Shown: in pieces, positions 30,764-38,876 of the stretch
How positions within the stretch are numbered: position 1 is the first letter of the stretch
How the letters are laid out: every line of letters begins with the position of its first letter
NCBI GenBank assembly: GCA_052389895.1
Contig: JBQTHM010000018.1
Span: forward strand, 1-64,000
Reading direction: 5' to 3'
DNA: 64,000 bases
DNA from: CAVVXX01 sp052389895
Lineage (GTDB): Bacteria; Pseudomonadota; Alphaproteobacteria; Micropepsales; Micropepsaceae
Translations under genes and position numbers: made by a program
Notes under the pieces: model-generated
The model's database searches: none
What the model was told of the DNA's origin: nothing
Seen by the model: only the letters and a program-made list of their open reading frames with translations

Positions 30764-30973
30764 ATGACGGCGCCGATCACGAAACCGCGCCCGCGCGCGC
30801 GCAAATGCCCGATCTGCGGCCGGCCGCCGGACGCGCGCCTAAAGCCTTTTTGCTCGAAGCGTTGCGCAGAGGCCGACCTGGCCCGGTGGCTGAAAGGGGG
30901 ATATGCAATTCCCGGCCGGCCGATGAGACCGGATGACGACGATGAGGAAAGCGGCCACAAAAAGCCGCAATAA
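30764..30973 (+). CDS. yacG: DNA gyrase inhibitor / zinc-binding protein YacG
   Basis: A 69-residue protein with a four-cysteine zinc knuckle: CPICG and FCSKRC, followed by EADLARWLKGGYAIPG, the standard YacG fold. The E. coli protein binds GyrB and inhibits gyrase. The tail is acidic (DDDDEE). It ends the murA-to-yacG run. Confidence 0.95.
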   Translation: MTAPITKPRPRARKCPICGRPPDARLKPFCSKRCAEADLARWLKGGYAIPGRPMRPDDDDEESGHKKPQ

Positions 30974-31054
30974 GGTTTACCGCGACGGTCGCAAAGGTTT
31001 TGGCGCGCCGCCGCATCCGCTACACTGGTCGCAGGGTGAAGGGGCTCCGCGCAG

Positions 31055-31696
31055 ATGCATCTGCCGCATCCATTTTACAAGTTTCCGCTCCGATTCGACG
31101 CCGATAGGCTGCGAGCAGAGGCCGAGGCGTTTCCCGAGGAGGCGTGGCAGCGGCACCCACAGGCCTTCAAGGGGAATACAGCGCTTCCCCTGATCACGAC
31201 GAACGGCACGCTCAACGACAATTTCGACCCGCCGATGCGGCCGACGGAATTCCTTCAGCGCTCGCCGTATATGCAGCAGGTGCTGGCAACGTTTAAGACG
31301 CTGCTGGGGCGCGCGCGGCTGATGCGTCTCGAGCCGGGCGACGGCGTGCCGATGCACTTCGACAAGCACTATTACTGGCGCCATCACACGCGCGTTCACA
31401 TTCCCATCGTTACGCACCCGGAAGTGCGCTTTCAGTGCGAAAGGACCTCGGTGCATATGGCGGCCGGCGAGGCGTGGACGTTCGATAACTGGCGCATGCA
31501 CACGGTCATCAACGAACGCACGACGCGCCGCATTCACCTGACCTTCGACACGTATGGCAGCGCCGCGTTTTGGGCGATGGTGCGGCCGCTCGGACAGGAA
31601 GAGCCACCGCGCCTGATCTCCTATCGTGAAGGAGAAACGCCGGAGTTGTGTTTGAATCGTATCCTGAAGAACCCGCGATGCCGCCGGCCGAAGTGA
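31055..31696 (+). CDS. Aspartyl/asparaginyl beta-hydroxylase domain protein
   Basis: A 213-residue 2-oxoglutarate/Fe(II) oxygenase of the Asp_Arg_Hydrox type. The metal motif is H101-F-D103 (PGDGVPMHFDKHYYWRHH) with distal H149 (NWRMHTVINE) and the 2OG-binding Arg in RIHLTFD. Unlike the TPR-linked homologues at 57 and 60 kb, this one keeps the H-x-D carboxylate and has no TPR part. No signal peptide. The downstream sulfotransferase gene starts inside it in another frame, so the two are translationally coupled and probably act on one substrate. Confidence 0.88.
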   Translation: MHLPHPFYKFPLRFDADRLRAEAEAFPEEAWQRHPQAFKGNTALPLITTNGTLNDNFDPPMRPTEFLQRSPYMQQVLATFKTLLGRARLMRLEPGDGVPMHFDKHYYWRHHTRVHIPIVTHPEVRFQCERTSVHMAAGEAWTFDNWRMHTVINERTTRRIHLTFDTYGSAAFWAMVRPLGQEEPPRLISYREGETPELCLNRILKNPRCRRPK

Positions 31697-32952
31697 AATT
31701 TGAACTCTCGTGCGTCGTCGCCGACATTGCTGCGGTCCCCACGAACAATAGGGCGGACGTCGCGCGCGTGCAGGCGCTTACCAATTTCATTTGCCATGAA
31801 TGGCGCATGATCTGGCACGCGCACGGCCCGACCGCCGAAGGCATGCCGCAATTTCATCAATTGGTGGAGCGCGTGTCTCCGGAGGCGTTGTCGGTTCCAA
31901 AAAGCGTCATCATGGCGAGCAACAGCCAGCCCGTTGCCGCGGCTCTGATGTCGGTCCTGGCCGCCATGGTTCGCACGCCGATAACGGGTGACGCCGCCGG
32001 CGAACCGGTGACAGTTGCGCCGCAGCCGGCGGCAGGGCAGGCGGCGCGCGCGGCAGCGATGAAATCTACGCCGCGCTTCGACCGGCCTGTCTTCATCGTA
32101 TCAGCGCCCCGCTCCGGGAGTACGCTGTTGTTCGAGCTGCTTGCGGCGAATGACGCGCTCTGGACGCTGGGCGACGAGGGCCACGGGCAGATCGAATCAA
32201 TTCCTTCGCTGAGCCCGCGAAACCGCAATCTCGACTCCAACCGGCTAACTGCTGGCGACACGACGCCGGATGTGCGCGACCGGCTGCTGGCCAACTATGC
32301 GTCGTGCTTGCGCGACGCCACGGGCAAGCCATGGGCCGTCGGCGGCGCCACGCCCGATAGCATCCGCTTTCTGGAAAAGACTCCGAAAAACGCTCTGCGC
32401 ATCCCATTTTTCAAGGCGGTTTTTCCTGATGCTAGATTTATTTTCCTACAGCGCGAGGCGAAGGCCAATATCAGCGCCATAATCGAGGCGTGGCGGTCAG
32501 GACGCTTCGTCACCTATCGCGATCTCACCGGCTGGATGGGAATGCCCTGGTCGATGCTGCTAATTCCCGGCTGGCGCGAGCTCAACGGCGCGGACCTGGC
32601 CGAAATCGCGGTGCGGCAATGGCGCGACACCAACGAGACGATCATGAAAGATCTGTCCGCACTTCCAGAGTCCGACTGGTGCACGGTGCAGTACGAGCAG
32701 CTGCTGGCCGATGCGCCAGGCACGCTGGCGCGCCTGTGTGCGTTCGCCGAAGTGCCGTTAGGCGAGCGCGCCCGCGCCGCGGCGTCCGGTCCGTTGCGGC
32801 CGTCGCGCTACACGCTGACGCCGCCGGAACCGGAGAAATGGCGCAAGAACGAAGGCATCATGAAGCGCTTTCTGCCGCTGGCCAAGCCTACAGCCGACAA
32901 GCTGGCTGCCATGCACGCGGCCCGCGCCCAAACCCTCGCGGCGGCGGAATAG
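31648..32952 (+). CDS. Sulfotransferase family protein with N-terminal extension
   Basis: A 434-residue (GTG start) or 424-residue (ATG at 31678) protein. The PAPS-dependent sulfotransferase domain starts near residue 145: PVFIVSAPRSGSTLLFELLA is the 5'-phosphosulfate loop, and ARFIFLQREAKANISAIIEA is the 3'-phosphate strand. The first 140 residues are a helical extension without a recognised family. It overlaps the 31055 oxygenase by about 49 bases. Acceptor substrate unknown. A tRNA-Phe follows 195 bases later. Confidence 0.85.
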   Translation: MFESYPEEPAMPPAEVKFELSCVVADIAAVPTNNRADVARVQALTNFICHEWRMIWHAHGPTAEGMPQFHQLVERVSPEALSVPKSVIMASNSQPVAAALMSVLAAMVRTPITGDAAGEPVTVAPQPAAGQAARAAAMKSTPRFDRPVFIVSAPRSGSTLLFELLAANDALWTLGDEGHGQIESIPSLSPRNRNLDSNRLTAGDTTPDVRDRLLANYASCLRDATGKPWAVGGATPDSIRFLEKTPKNALRIPFFKAVFPDARFIFLQREAKANISAIIEAWRSGRFVTYRDLTGWMGMPWSMLLIPGWRELNGADLAEIAVRQWRDTNETIMKDLSALPESDWCTVQYEQLLADAPGTLARLCAFAEVPLGERARAAASGPLRPSRYTLTPPEPEKWRKNEGIMKRFLPLAKPTADKLAAMHAARAQTLAAAE

Positions 32953-33147
32953 ACAAGACGTGCCGATCGGTTCGCCGGCTCTGGCCGTCGTTGCGACGGG
33001 TGCGATGTGCGGCGCGTGGCGTCTGGCTGTGAGGCTTGCCGGAAAGGGATTGTTGGACACTTGAACGCGTTTTTCAAACCCGGTGCGCAAGCTGGACAGA
33101 GGCGGGGGGCTCTTCTAAAACCCGCACTCCGGCCGCAGGCCCTTCAA

Positions 33148-33223
<76 letters not shown>

Positions 33224-33379
33224 GTATTTTCAAATGGTTGTGAAGCGCCGGGCATCGCGCCCGTATGATACCGTTCGCCGGTTACAGAACATTCCAAATG
33301 GGTCACAAATGTGCCGCAGACCAAGCGCTTTTGCGCAGGGTTGGAGTTGGGCTTATTTTATCGGGCGGGAGGGCTTCTG

Positions 33380-33736
33380 ATGGAGAATACGATGAAAGGC
33401 GGAGCCGTGATCGCCCTTGCCTTTATTCTTCTTGCGCCCGGGGCTTACGCTGCCGACTACAGACAAGGCGATGGCGGCTGCCTATATCCGGACCGCATCG
33501 ATTACACCGACGTACTAGACGAAAATACGATCATTTTCCATATGCGCGACGGCACTGTCTTGACAAGCAAGCTGCCCCGCCGCTGCCCGGGCATCCGCTT
33601 CTATGGGTTTAGCTATGTGCTTCGCGGCACCAACGAACTTTGCGCGAATTTCGACTCTGTGCGCGTGCTGAAAACGGGAAGCGTGTGCCAGCTTGGGCCG
33701 TTTGAAGCCACGAGCCCGCCAAAATCGGCAGACTGA
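33380..33736 (+). CDS. Small exported cysteine-containing protein (DUF6491-like)
   Basis: A 118-residue protein with a signal peptide (cleavage near AYAADY, residue 25). Four cysteines recur in a pattern (GGC, RRCPG, ELC, SVCQLG) with 'DRIDY..D..TIIFHMRDG', which resembles DUF6491. I am fairly but not fully sure of the family. The ATG at 33380 follows GGGAGGG by seven bases; the ATG at 33392 is an alternative. It is convergent with the TonB receptor, five bases from its stop. Confidence 0.7.
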   Translation: MENTMKGGAVIALAFILLAPGAYAADYRQGDGGCLYPDRIDYTDVLDENTIIFHMRDGTVLTSKLPRRCPGIRFYGFSYVLRGTNELCANFDSVRVLKTGSVCQLGPFEATSPPKSAD

Positions 33737-33741
33737 CCCGG

Positions 33742-36216
33742 TCAGAATCTCTGCCCGAAGCGAATTCCAAACGTGCGCGGGCGCGTAACCACGATATAGG
33801 GTTGGTTACCGCACACCAGGGTTTGGCACTCGGCGAAGCGGTAGGTTTGTCCGCGCTCGTCGAAGGCGTTCTTCAGGTAGAACTCCAGGGTCCAATTGTC
33901 CTCCTCAACGCCGGTCGAGAAGTCGACCGTACCGTAGCCCGGCATGCGGCCAAGAAAGCCTCGCACGGCCTGGATTTCGCCTGTTACGGGGTTCGGCGCT
34001 TTCAGGCGCAAATCGGCCCATTTTGAGCTTTCGTATGCGCCGGACGCCTGGAAATGGGCGTTCATACCCCAAAGCCGGAAATCGTGACGCGCGGTGATGC
34101 TGCCCTTCCATTTTGGAGCAGTCGGAAGCTGCGTGCCTGCAGGGGCTTGCGGCGGATCGGGGTCAAGCGGCCCCGGACACACAGTGACGATCTTGCCGTC
34201 CACAACGGGCCCACAGAAATCATCGGTGGTTTTCGCGTCGTTGTATGCGCCCGCGCCCGAGATCGTCAGGTCGGCTGTCGGCAGCCAGAGGAATTCAATC
34301 TCAACGCCTTTGACGACGGCATCCCCGGCGTTGTGAATTTCGGTAAACGAGTTGAGGCCGAGGAACGAGAACTGGAATTTTTTCCAGTCCTCCCAGTAGA
34401 TCGCCCCGTTGAAGCGAAGTGTGTCGTCATTCCACGACGTTTTCCAACCGATTTCGTAATTCGTCAGTGTGTCGGACGAGTAGGGCGGAACCGTACCGCG
34501 CCGGTTCACCCCGCCTGGACGGAAGCCCGTGGAATATGTGGCGTAAACAAGGTGGTCATCAGTGATTTGCCAGGACAGGTTGACGCGATGCGTTTCGCCG
34601 TCCTCCTCCACGCTCTTGTCCAGATTGATGCATGGCCTATGGTATTTCTTGACGGCGAGCAATTCTTCCACCGTCGGCACTGGTGTGCACGCGTTGATGC
34701 CCGTTCTTGAGCTGTAGTTTTGATTGAATCCGAAGAATCCTTTCAGCGAGTTTTCCGCCTTGAAGAAGCGTATACCGCCCGTCACCGTCAGATTGTCCAT
34801 AATATCGAACGAGATTTCGCCAAACGCTGCGTAGTCGGTGTCGTAACGGTCCTGATGAGTCAGCCAGAGCGTGCTTGGCCAGCCGGCGATCGCAATCGAC
34901 GTATCCGGATCGTTGCCCGGGTATGTTCCGATCGCGTTTACCTTGTAGTCCTGCACGATATAGTGGAACTGGCGCTCGTAGAACAGGCCAGCAATGAAGC
35001 GCAGCCGGTCTTCTTTCGGCGAGGAAATGCGGAGCTCGTGGCTTTGCTTAGTGAAATAGTCCTCGCCCTTTATGTACTGCGATGGATCCACGATGTTGCC
35101 GTCGCTGTCGATAATGTACGCGCCGTAGCCGTAGAGAACGTCATACCAATAGGAATAATCCGTGTAGTCGGATGCCGAGTCGATCCAGCGGCCCATGTAG
35201 CCGCCTGAATAGACCAGGTCGAGATTGCTTATTTTGCCCTGGATGGTAAGCGCCGCCTGATACCAGCGGTCGTGCGTGAATTCGGGATAGAAGTGCGTGA
35301 CCTCAAGATCTCTCACTTGCGGATCGAAGGCGAAAGAACCGTTGGTTCTTGTTTCCTGGCCCATGATCGTGGGCGTGATCGTCCAGCTGTCGTTCAGGTC
35401 GATGCGCAGCGCTGCGCGTCCGCCATAAATGTTTGCGTCGTTGTAGTCGTTGTCCGCACGATTGAAATTGTCAATCGTAATGCCAGAGGTGGGGTACGTG
35501 CGCGTGCCGCGCACATTGTCGATATATCCCGCGTCGTGTTCGGCCCAGCCCACCAGACGCACGGCGACATTGTCGGCCAGCGGAATATTGACGAAGCCTT
35601 CAGCTACGCCGCCCAGCCCGCCGTGATCGACAACATTGCCCTCAAGATTGTAACCAGCCTCAAACTCACTCGGGTCCGGCCTATTGGTGATAATTCGCAC
35701 AGTGCCGCTGAGCGAACTTGCGCCGTAAAGTGTGCCCTGAGGTCCAGCCAGCGCTTCTACGCGCGCGATGTCGTACATGTGGATGTCAAGCGCGCCATTA
35801 ATCGTCGTGATGGGCTGCTCGTCCAAATAGGTGCCGACAGTGGGAAGCGAAGCGGAGTGATTGCCGTCATTGCCGCTGACCACAGCGCGCATGGAAACGT
35901 TGTAAAAACCTGGCGCGCCGGTGCCACCTTGCCCGCCAGTCGTGTATGAGAGGCTGGAGAAGTATTTTGCGTAATCTTTGAAATCGGTGATGTGAAGTTC
36001 TTCAATTTTCGTTGCGGTCAGCGCCTGGACGGCGATGGCGGCTTTCTGAAGATTTTCTTCGCGCTTCTGCGCCGTAACGATCACAGTCTCTGCGCCCGGT
36101 TGTTCGAGCGCGTCCTGAGCCAATGCGGGCGCAGCGGTCATTGCCGTCGACGCGAGCAAGAGCGGCAAAAGCGAAAAGCGCGCGCGCTGATGCGCGCGCA
36201 ACGAGGACTGCTGCAT
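33742..36216 (-). CDS. TonB-dependent receptor
   Basis: An 824-residue outer-membrane transporter. Signal peptide ends near APALAQ (residue 33 from this start). A TonB-box-like ETVIVTAQ and the plug domain follow (VEALAGPQGTLYGASSLSGTVRIITN). The barrel ends in ...FGIRFGQRF with the C-terminal Phe expected for BAM insertion. I start at 36216 (GAGGGGG eight bases upstream) rather than the GTG at 36240. The protein has no second extracytoplasmic signalling domain, so regulation by a local sigma factor is unlikely. Cargo unknown; the adjacent TPR-sulfotransferase suggests sulfated or modified ligands as a weak inference. Confidence 0.92.
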   Translation of the reverse strand: MQQSSLRAHQRARFSLLPLLLASTAMTAAPALAQDALEQPGAETVIVTAQKREENLQKAAIAVQALTATKIEELHITDFKDYAKYFSSLSYTTGGQGGTGAPGFYNVSMRAVVSGNDGNHSASLPTVGTYLDEQPITTINGALDIHMYDIARVEALAGPQGTLYGASSLSGTVRIITNRPDPSEFEAGYNLEGNVVDHGGLGGVAEGFVNIPLADNVAVRLVGWAEHDAGYIDNVRGTRTYPTSGITIDNFNRADNDYNDANIYGGRAALRIDLNDSWTITPTIMGQETRTNGSFAFDPQVRDLEVTHFYPEFTHDRWYQAALTIQGKISNLDLVYSGGYMGRWIDSASDYTDYSYWYDVLYGYGAYIIDSDGNIVDPSQYIKGEDYFTKQSHELRISSPKEDRLRFIAGLFYERQFHYIVQDYKVNAIGTYPGNDPDTSIAIAGWPSTLWLTHQDRYDTDYAAFGEISFDIMDNLTVTGGIRFFKAENSLKGFFGFNQNYSSRTGINACTPVPTVEELLAVKKYHRPCINLDKSVEEDGETHRVNLSWQITDDHLVYATYSTGFRPGGVNRRGTVPPYSSDTLTNYEIGWKTSWNDDTLRFNGAIYWEDWKKFQFSFLGLNSFTEIHNAGDAVVKGVEIEFLWLPTADLTISGAGAYNDAKTTDDFCGPVVDGKIVTVCPGPLDPDPPQAPAGTQLPTAPKWKGSITARHDFRLWGMNAHFQASGAYESSKWADLRLKAPNPVTGEIQAVRGFLGRMPGYGTVDFSTGVEEDNWTLEFYLKNAFDERGQTYRFAECQTLVCGNQPYIVVTRPRTFGIRFGQRF

Positions 36217-36233
36217 AGAAGCTACCCCCTCAG

Positions 36234-36253
36234 ATTCCACCCGCAGGTGGAAT
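36234..36253. promoter_or_regulatory. Perfect 8+4+8 inverted repeat in the TonB receptor leader
   Basis: ATTCCACC (36234-36241) and GGTGGAAT (36246-36253) flank a 4-base spacer. It lies between the predicted -10 and the start codon, so it could be a repressor operator or a leader hairpin. Confidence 0.45.
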
Positions 36254-36272
36254 TCCCCCGAACGAGGATTTT

Positions 36273-36301
36273 ATTTTGAGGCGCCTCGGTGCCCGCGTCA
36301 A
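36273..36301 (-). promoter_or_regulatory. Candidate sigma-70 promoter of the TonB receptor
   Basis: TTGACG (36301-36296) and CAAAAT (36278-36273) are 17 bases apart on the minus strand, about 60 bases upstream of the start codon. Confidence 0.5.
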
Positions 36302-36343
36302 CGGCGGCTAGTGTGCCCTAGACGCCACAAGACATTGACTTTC

Positions 36344-38356
36344 CTATATTTTCTGCGCCGCCGAATAAGAATTCAACACGTCGCCGAGCGCCTCTTTCAG
36401 TGGTCCGAGCCACGGTTCGTAATTCCGCCAGTGGTCGACGGACTCGGTGAAAATCGGCATGCGAACTTGTTCCGAGCTTGCAGTCCGTATGGCGCGTTCC
36501 GTTTCGTAGAAACGAAGGCACTGTTCTTCGAACGGCAAGCCGCAATATTCGAGAAGGCGGCGGATCTCCTCTTCAGGCTTTTCGACCAAGGATTCATACA
36601 GGACACGATGGACGGGCCGCGGCAGCACAGAGTCGAAATGAGTCATCAGGTCGATGTAATCAGCATAATACTGGCCGAGTTCGGTCAACTCGTAGGTAAA
36701 GTGGTGCCCGCGCGCAAAATGCTGCTTGAAACAAGAAAAGCAGCAGCCCAGCGGGTACCTCCGCACATCGATGACCTTCGAGTTTGGCAGCATCAAATGA
36801 ATGAGGCCGAGGTGAAGAAAATTCTGCGGCGTCTTGTCGATGAAGAACGGACGGCCGAGTTTCCTCTGAATGCGCGTTCGTTCGAGGTATTCGGCGCCAA
36901 TGTTTTCAAAGTTATCCGCTTTCATATTCCGAAGTGATTCAGGATACGTTGCCTGCTCGCTCTTTCTCTTTTTTCCTCCCAGGCGGCGCACGATTGAAAT
37001 CACATCCGGCAATTCCATCGTGCCTTCGACCTGGGAATGGCTGGCCAGAATCTGCTCGATCAGCGTCGAACCCGATCGCGGCAGGCCAACCACGAAAATG
37101 GGATCCGGGGCTGTATTTCCCCATCCGCTGCGGGTCCTGAAAAATTCTGCGGTGAATAGCGCTTTCGAGCGTTGCACATGCCAGGCGGTTTCATGCGCAT
37201 CGTATTGGACGCCCGCCCGGCGCAACGCGTTGGCCTTGGCGTAATGATCGAACGACTGGGCGTAATCGTTCTCGTCTTCCAGCGCCTTGCCCAGTGCAAA
37301 ATGCAGATGAAAGCGGTCTTCGTCGGATATGTCCTGGCGTTCGAGTTGCTTGCGCATTGCCTGCACATCCGCGGGCGTGAAACGGAACGTCTTCAGATTG
37401 GCGAGGCTCCAATAGGCCTCACCCAGATTGGGGAGCAGCTGAACGCTTTTGCGGTACGCCGCAATGCTTTCGGCCCGCTTGCCCATTGTCTTGAGCGTGT
37501 GCCCGTAACTCATCCAAACTTTGGGAAGGTTTGGCATTGTGCGCAGGACGCTCGCATAGGTTTCGGCCGCTCTTGCATATTCGCCGATGCGGGCAAGCGC
37601 CGCGGCCTTCAGATTGCGGTAACCCGGATTGTGCGGGTCCTGCGCAAGCAGCTTGTCGACCTGTTGGATCGCCTCGGCCGACTTGTTCTGGCGATAGAGA
37701 ACGATCGCATAGTTGTGCCTGGCCGTCGTGAAGCTGGGCGCAAGCTCGAGGCAGCGGCTCAAGAGCTTTTCGGCGTCTTCGTAACGCCCAAGCCGTGTGC
37801 CGACTTCCCCCAGCATTCGGATTGCCGTAACGTCGGTCGGGTGTGCCTTGAGAAATTCGCGCAGCAGGCGTTCCGCCACGGCCAACCGGTTGTCGCAAAG
37901 GGCGGCGGCAGCCGCCAAGAGCTTCGGATCCCTGACTGAGGTGCGTATGTGTTGCGCGTAAGCGCGATCTGCGCGTTCCCCATCACCGGCCAAAGTGAGC
38001 TGATCGCCTAGAGCCTGCCAGGCCTCGGGAGCGTTCGGATTGATCTTAACTGCGCGTTCGAAGGCTGAGATCGCGCCGTCGCTTTCGCCCAGTTGCGCGA
38101 GGCACAGACCAAATTCCAAATGTGCACTGGCCGATCTGGGCTGTGCCGCGGCAAGGGGTTCGAGAACCTTTCTTGCCTCAACGGCATCACCCTTGCGCCG
38201 CAAAGCCATTCCGAGCAGCAGCAGTGCATGCGGGTGGTCCGGCACAGCGTTCAGGACTTCGCGTGACTGGGCCTCGGCCTGTGCGGGATTTACGGAAAGC
38301 AGCCGCGTGGCGTGTGCCAGCGCTTCGGCGACCGTGCCTTGAACTTCGGCGCTCAC
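36344..38356 (-). CDS. TPR-repeat sulfotransferase
   Basis: A 670-residue protein. Roughly residues 1-340 are tandem TPR repeats (for example PHALLLLGMALRRKGDAVEA and NYAIVLYRQNKSAEAIQQVD). The C-terminal sulfotransferase domain has FVVGLPRSGSTLIEQILASH (5'-PAPS loop, about residue 420) and a 3'-phosphate strand. TPR units likely recruit a protein or peptide acceptor. GTG start at 38356 with GGAG eight bases upstream. It is the first gene upstream of the TonB receptor on the same strand, 127 bases away, but that receptor has its own promoter. Confidence 0.9.
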   Translation of the reverse strand: MSAEVQGTVAEALAHATRLLSVNPAQAEAQSREVLNAVPDHPHALLLLGMALRRKGDAVEARKVLEPLAAAQPRSASAHLEFGLCLAQLGESDGAISAFERAVKINPNAPEAWQALGDQLTLAGDGERADRAYAQHIRTSVRDPKLLAAAAALCDNRLAVAERLLREFLKAHPTDVTAIRMLGEVGTRLGRYEDAEKLLSRCLELAPSFTTARHNYAIVLYRQNKSAEAIQQVDKLLAQDPHNPGYRNLKAAALARIGEYARAAETYASVLRTMPNLPKVWMSYGHTLKTMGKRAESIAAYRKSVQLLPNLGEAYWSLANLKTFRFTPADVQAMRKQLERQDISDEDRFHLHFALGKALEDENDYAQSFDHYAKANALRRAGVQYDAHETAWHVQRSKALFTAEFFRTRSGWGNTAPDPIFVVGLPRSGSTLIEQILASHSQVEGTMELPDVISIVRRLGGKKRKSEQATYPESLRNMKADNFENIGAEYLERTRIQRKLGRPFFIDKTPQNFLHLGLIHLMLPNSKVIDVRRYPLGCCFSCFKQHFARGHHFTYELTELGQYYADYIDLMTHFDSVLPRPVHRVLYESLVEKPEEEIRRLLEYCGLPFEEQCLRFYETERAIRTASSEQVRMPIFTESVDHWRNYEPWLGPLKEALGDVLNSYSAAQKI

Positions 38357-38452
38357 GTGTCTTGCTCCGCCATTGCACCGTTTCGAATTGCGCGCGCCGC
38401 GTTGCGGGTCATTCCGGCAAGCGCCTTTTCAATTCCGCTCCCTGGGCGCCAT

Positions 38453-38612
38453 TCATTTGTTTTTGCTGCGTTCGAACGGTTTCAACTTCACGCGCGTGCG
38501 GTGGTCTTGCCTGCGTATGCGCTGGCCGCTGGCCGCTGGTGTCGAGCCCGCGGTAATACAGCTTTTGCCACTTTTCCGTTTGCGCTGTCGAGTCTTCCTG
38601 TTTGATTGAACC
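38453..38612 (-). pseudogene. Frameshifted 3' fragment of a DUF6065 gene
   Basis: The reading EKWQKLYYRGLDTSGQR is nearly identical to the intact DUF6065 protein at 40226 (EKWQKLYYRGVDTSGRR), and DHRTRVKLKPFERSKN to its C-terminus (DHRTRVKLKPFEPSKN), but the two halves now lie in different frames. Only the last 50 or so codons survive; no upstream part remains. It is the same strand as the intact gene, about 1.8 kb away, so it looks like a decayed duplicate separated by the ZIP-like gene. Confidence 0.85.
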
Positions 38613-38677
38613 GCCCCGCGCCGAGGCGCTGCGCTTCCCGGGGCTCCGCGCCTTGGCGCTTGCGTTCGTGGAGTGCA

Positions 38678-38735
38678 AGTGGGACAGATTGGGTGAAAAT
38701 CCCTGAAACGCAGTAGACAAATTTGCTGTCCCACT
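38678..38735. repeat. 10-bp inverted repeat with 38-base centre
   Basis: AGTGGGACAG (38678-38687) is the exact inverse of CTGTCCCACT (38726-38735); an AAATTT/ATT flank follows inside. This looks like the ends of a very small mobile-element remnant. No transposase is present. Confidence 0.45.
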
Positions 38736-38771
38736 AATGGGTAAGAACCTGGATTCTCTAATTTCTTGTAG

Positions 38772-38788
38772 TCCGCCCCTGGGCACCA
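38772..38788 (+). repeat. Partial repeat of the tRNA-Phe 3' end (candidate attachment site)
   Basis: Seventeen bases ending CCTGGGCACCA match the tRNA-Phe 3' end (33207-33223) except at one position, in the same orientation. The two copies bracket 5.5 kb containing the DUF6491-like gene, the TonB receptor and the TPR-sulfotransferase. Such repeats are typical of tRNA-targeted islands, but no integrase is seen between them. Confidence 0.45.
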
Positions 38789-38876
38789 TTTCTACTCGCC
38801 ATTTTCCACTCGCGTATGGCCGGCGAGCTCGAAAGATCCAGAAATTGGTTCGTGCTGACACTCGCGCAGGCGGCTC

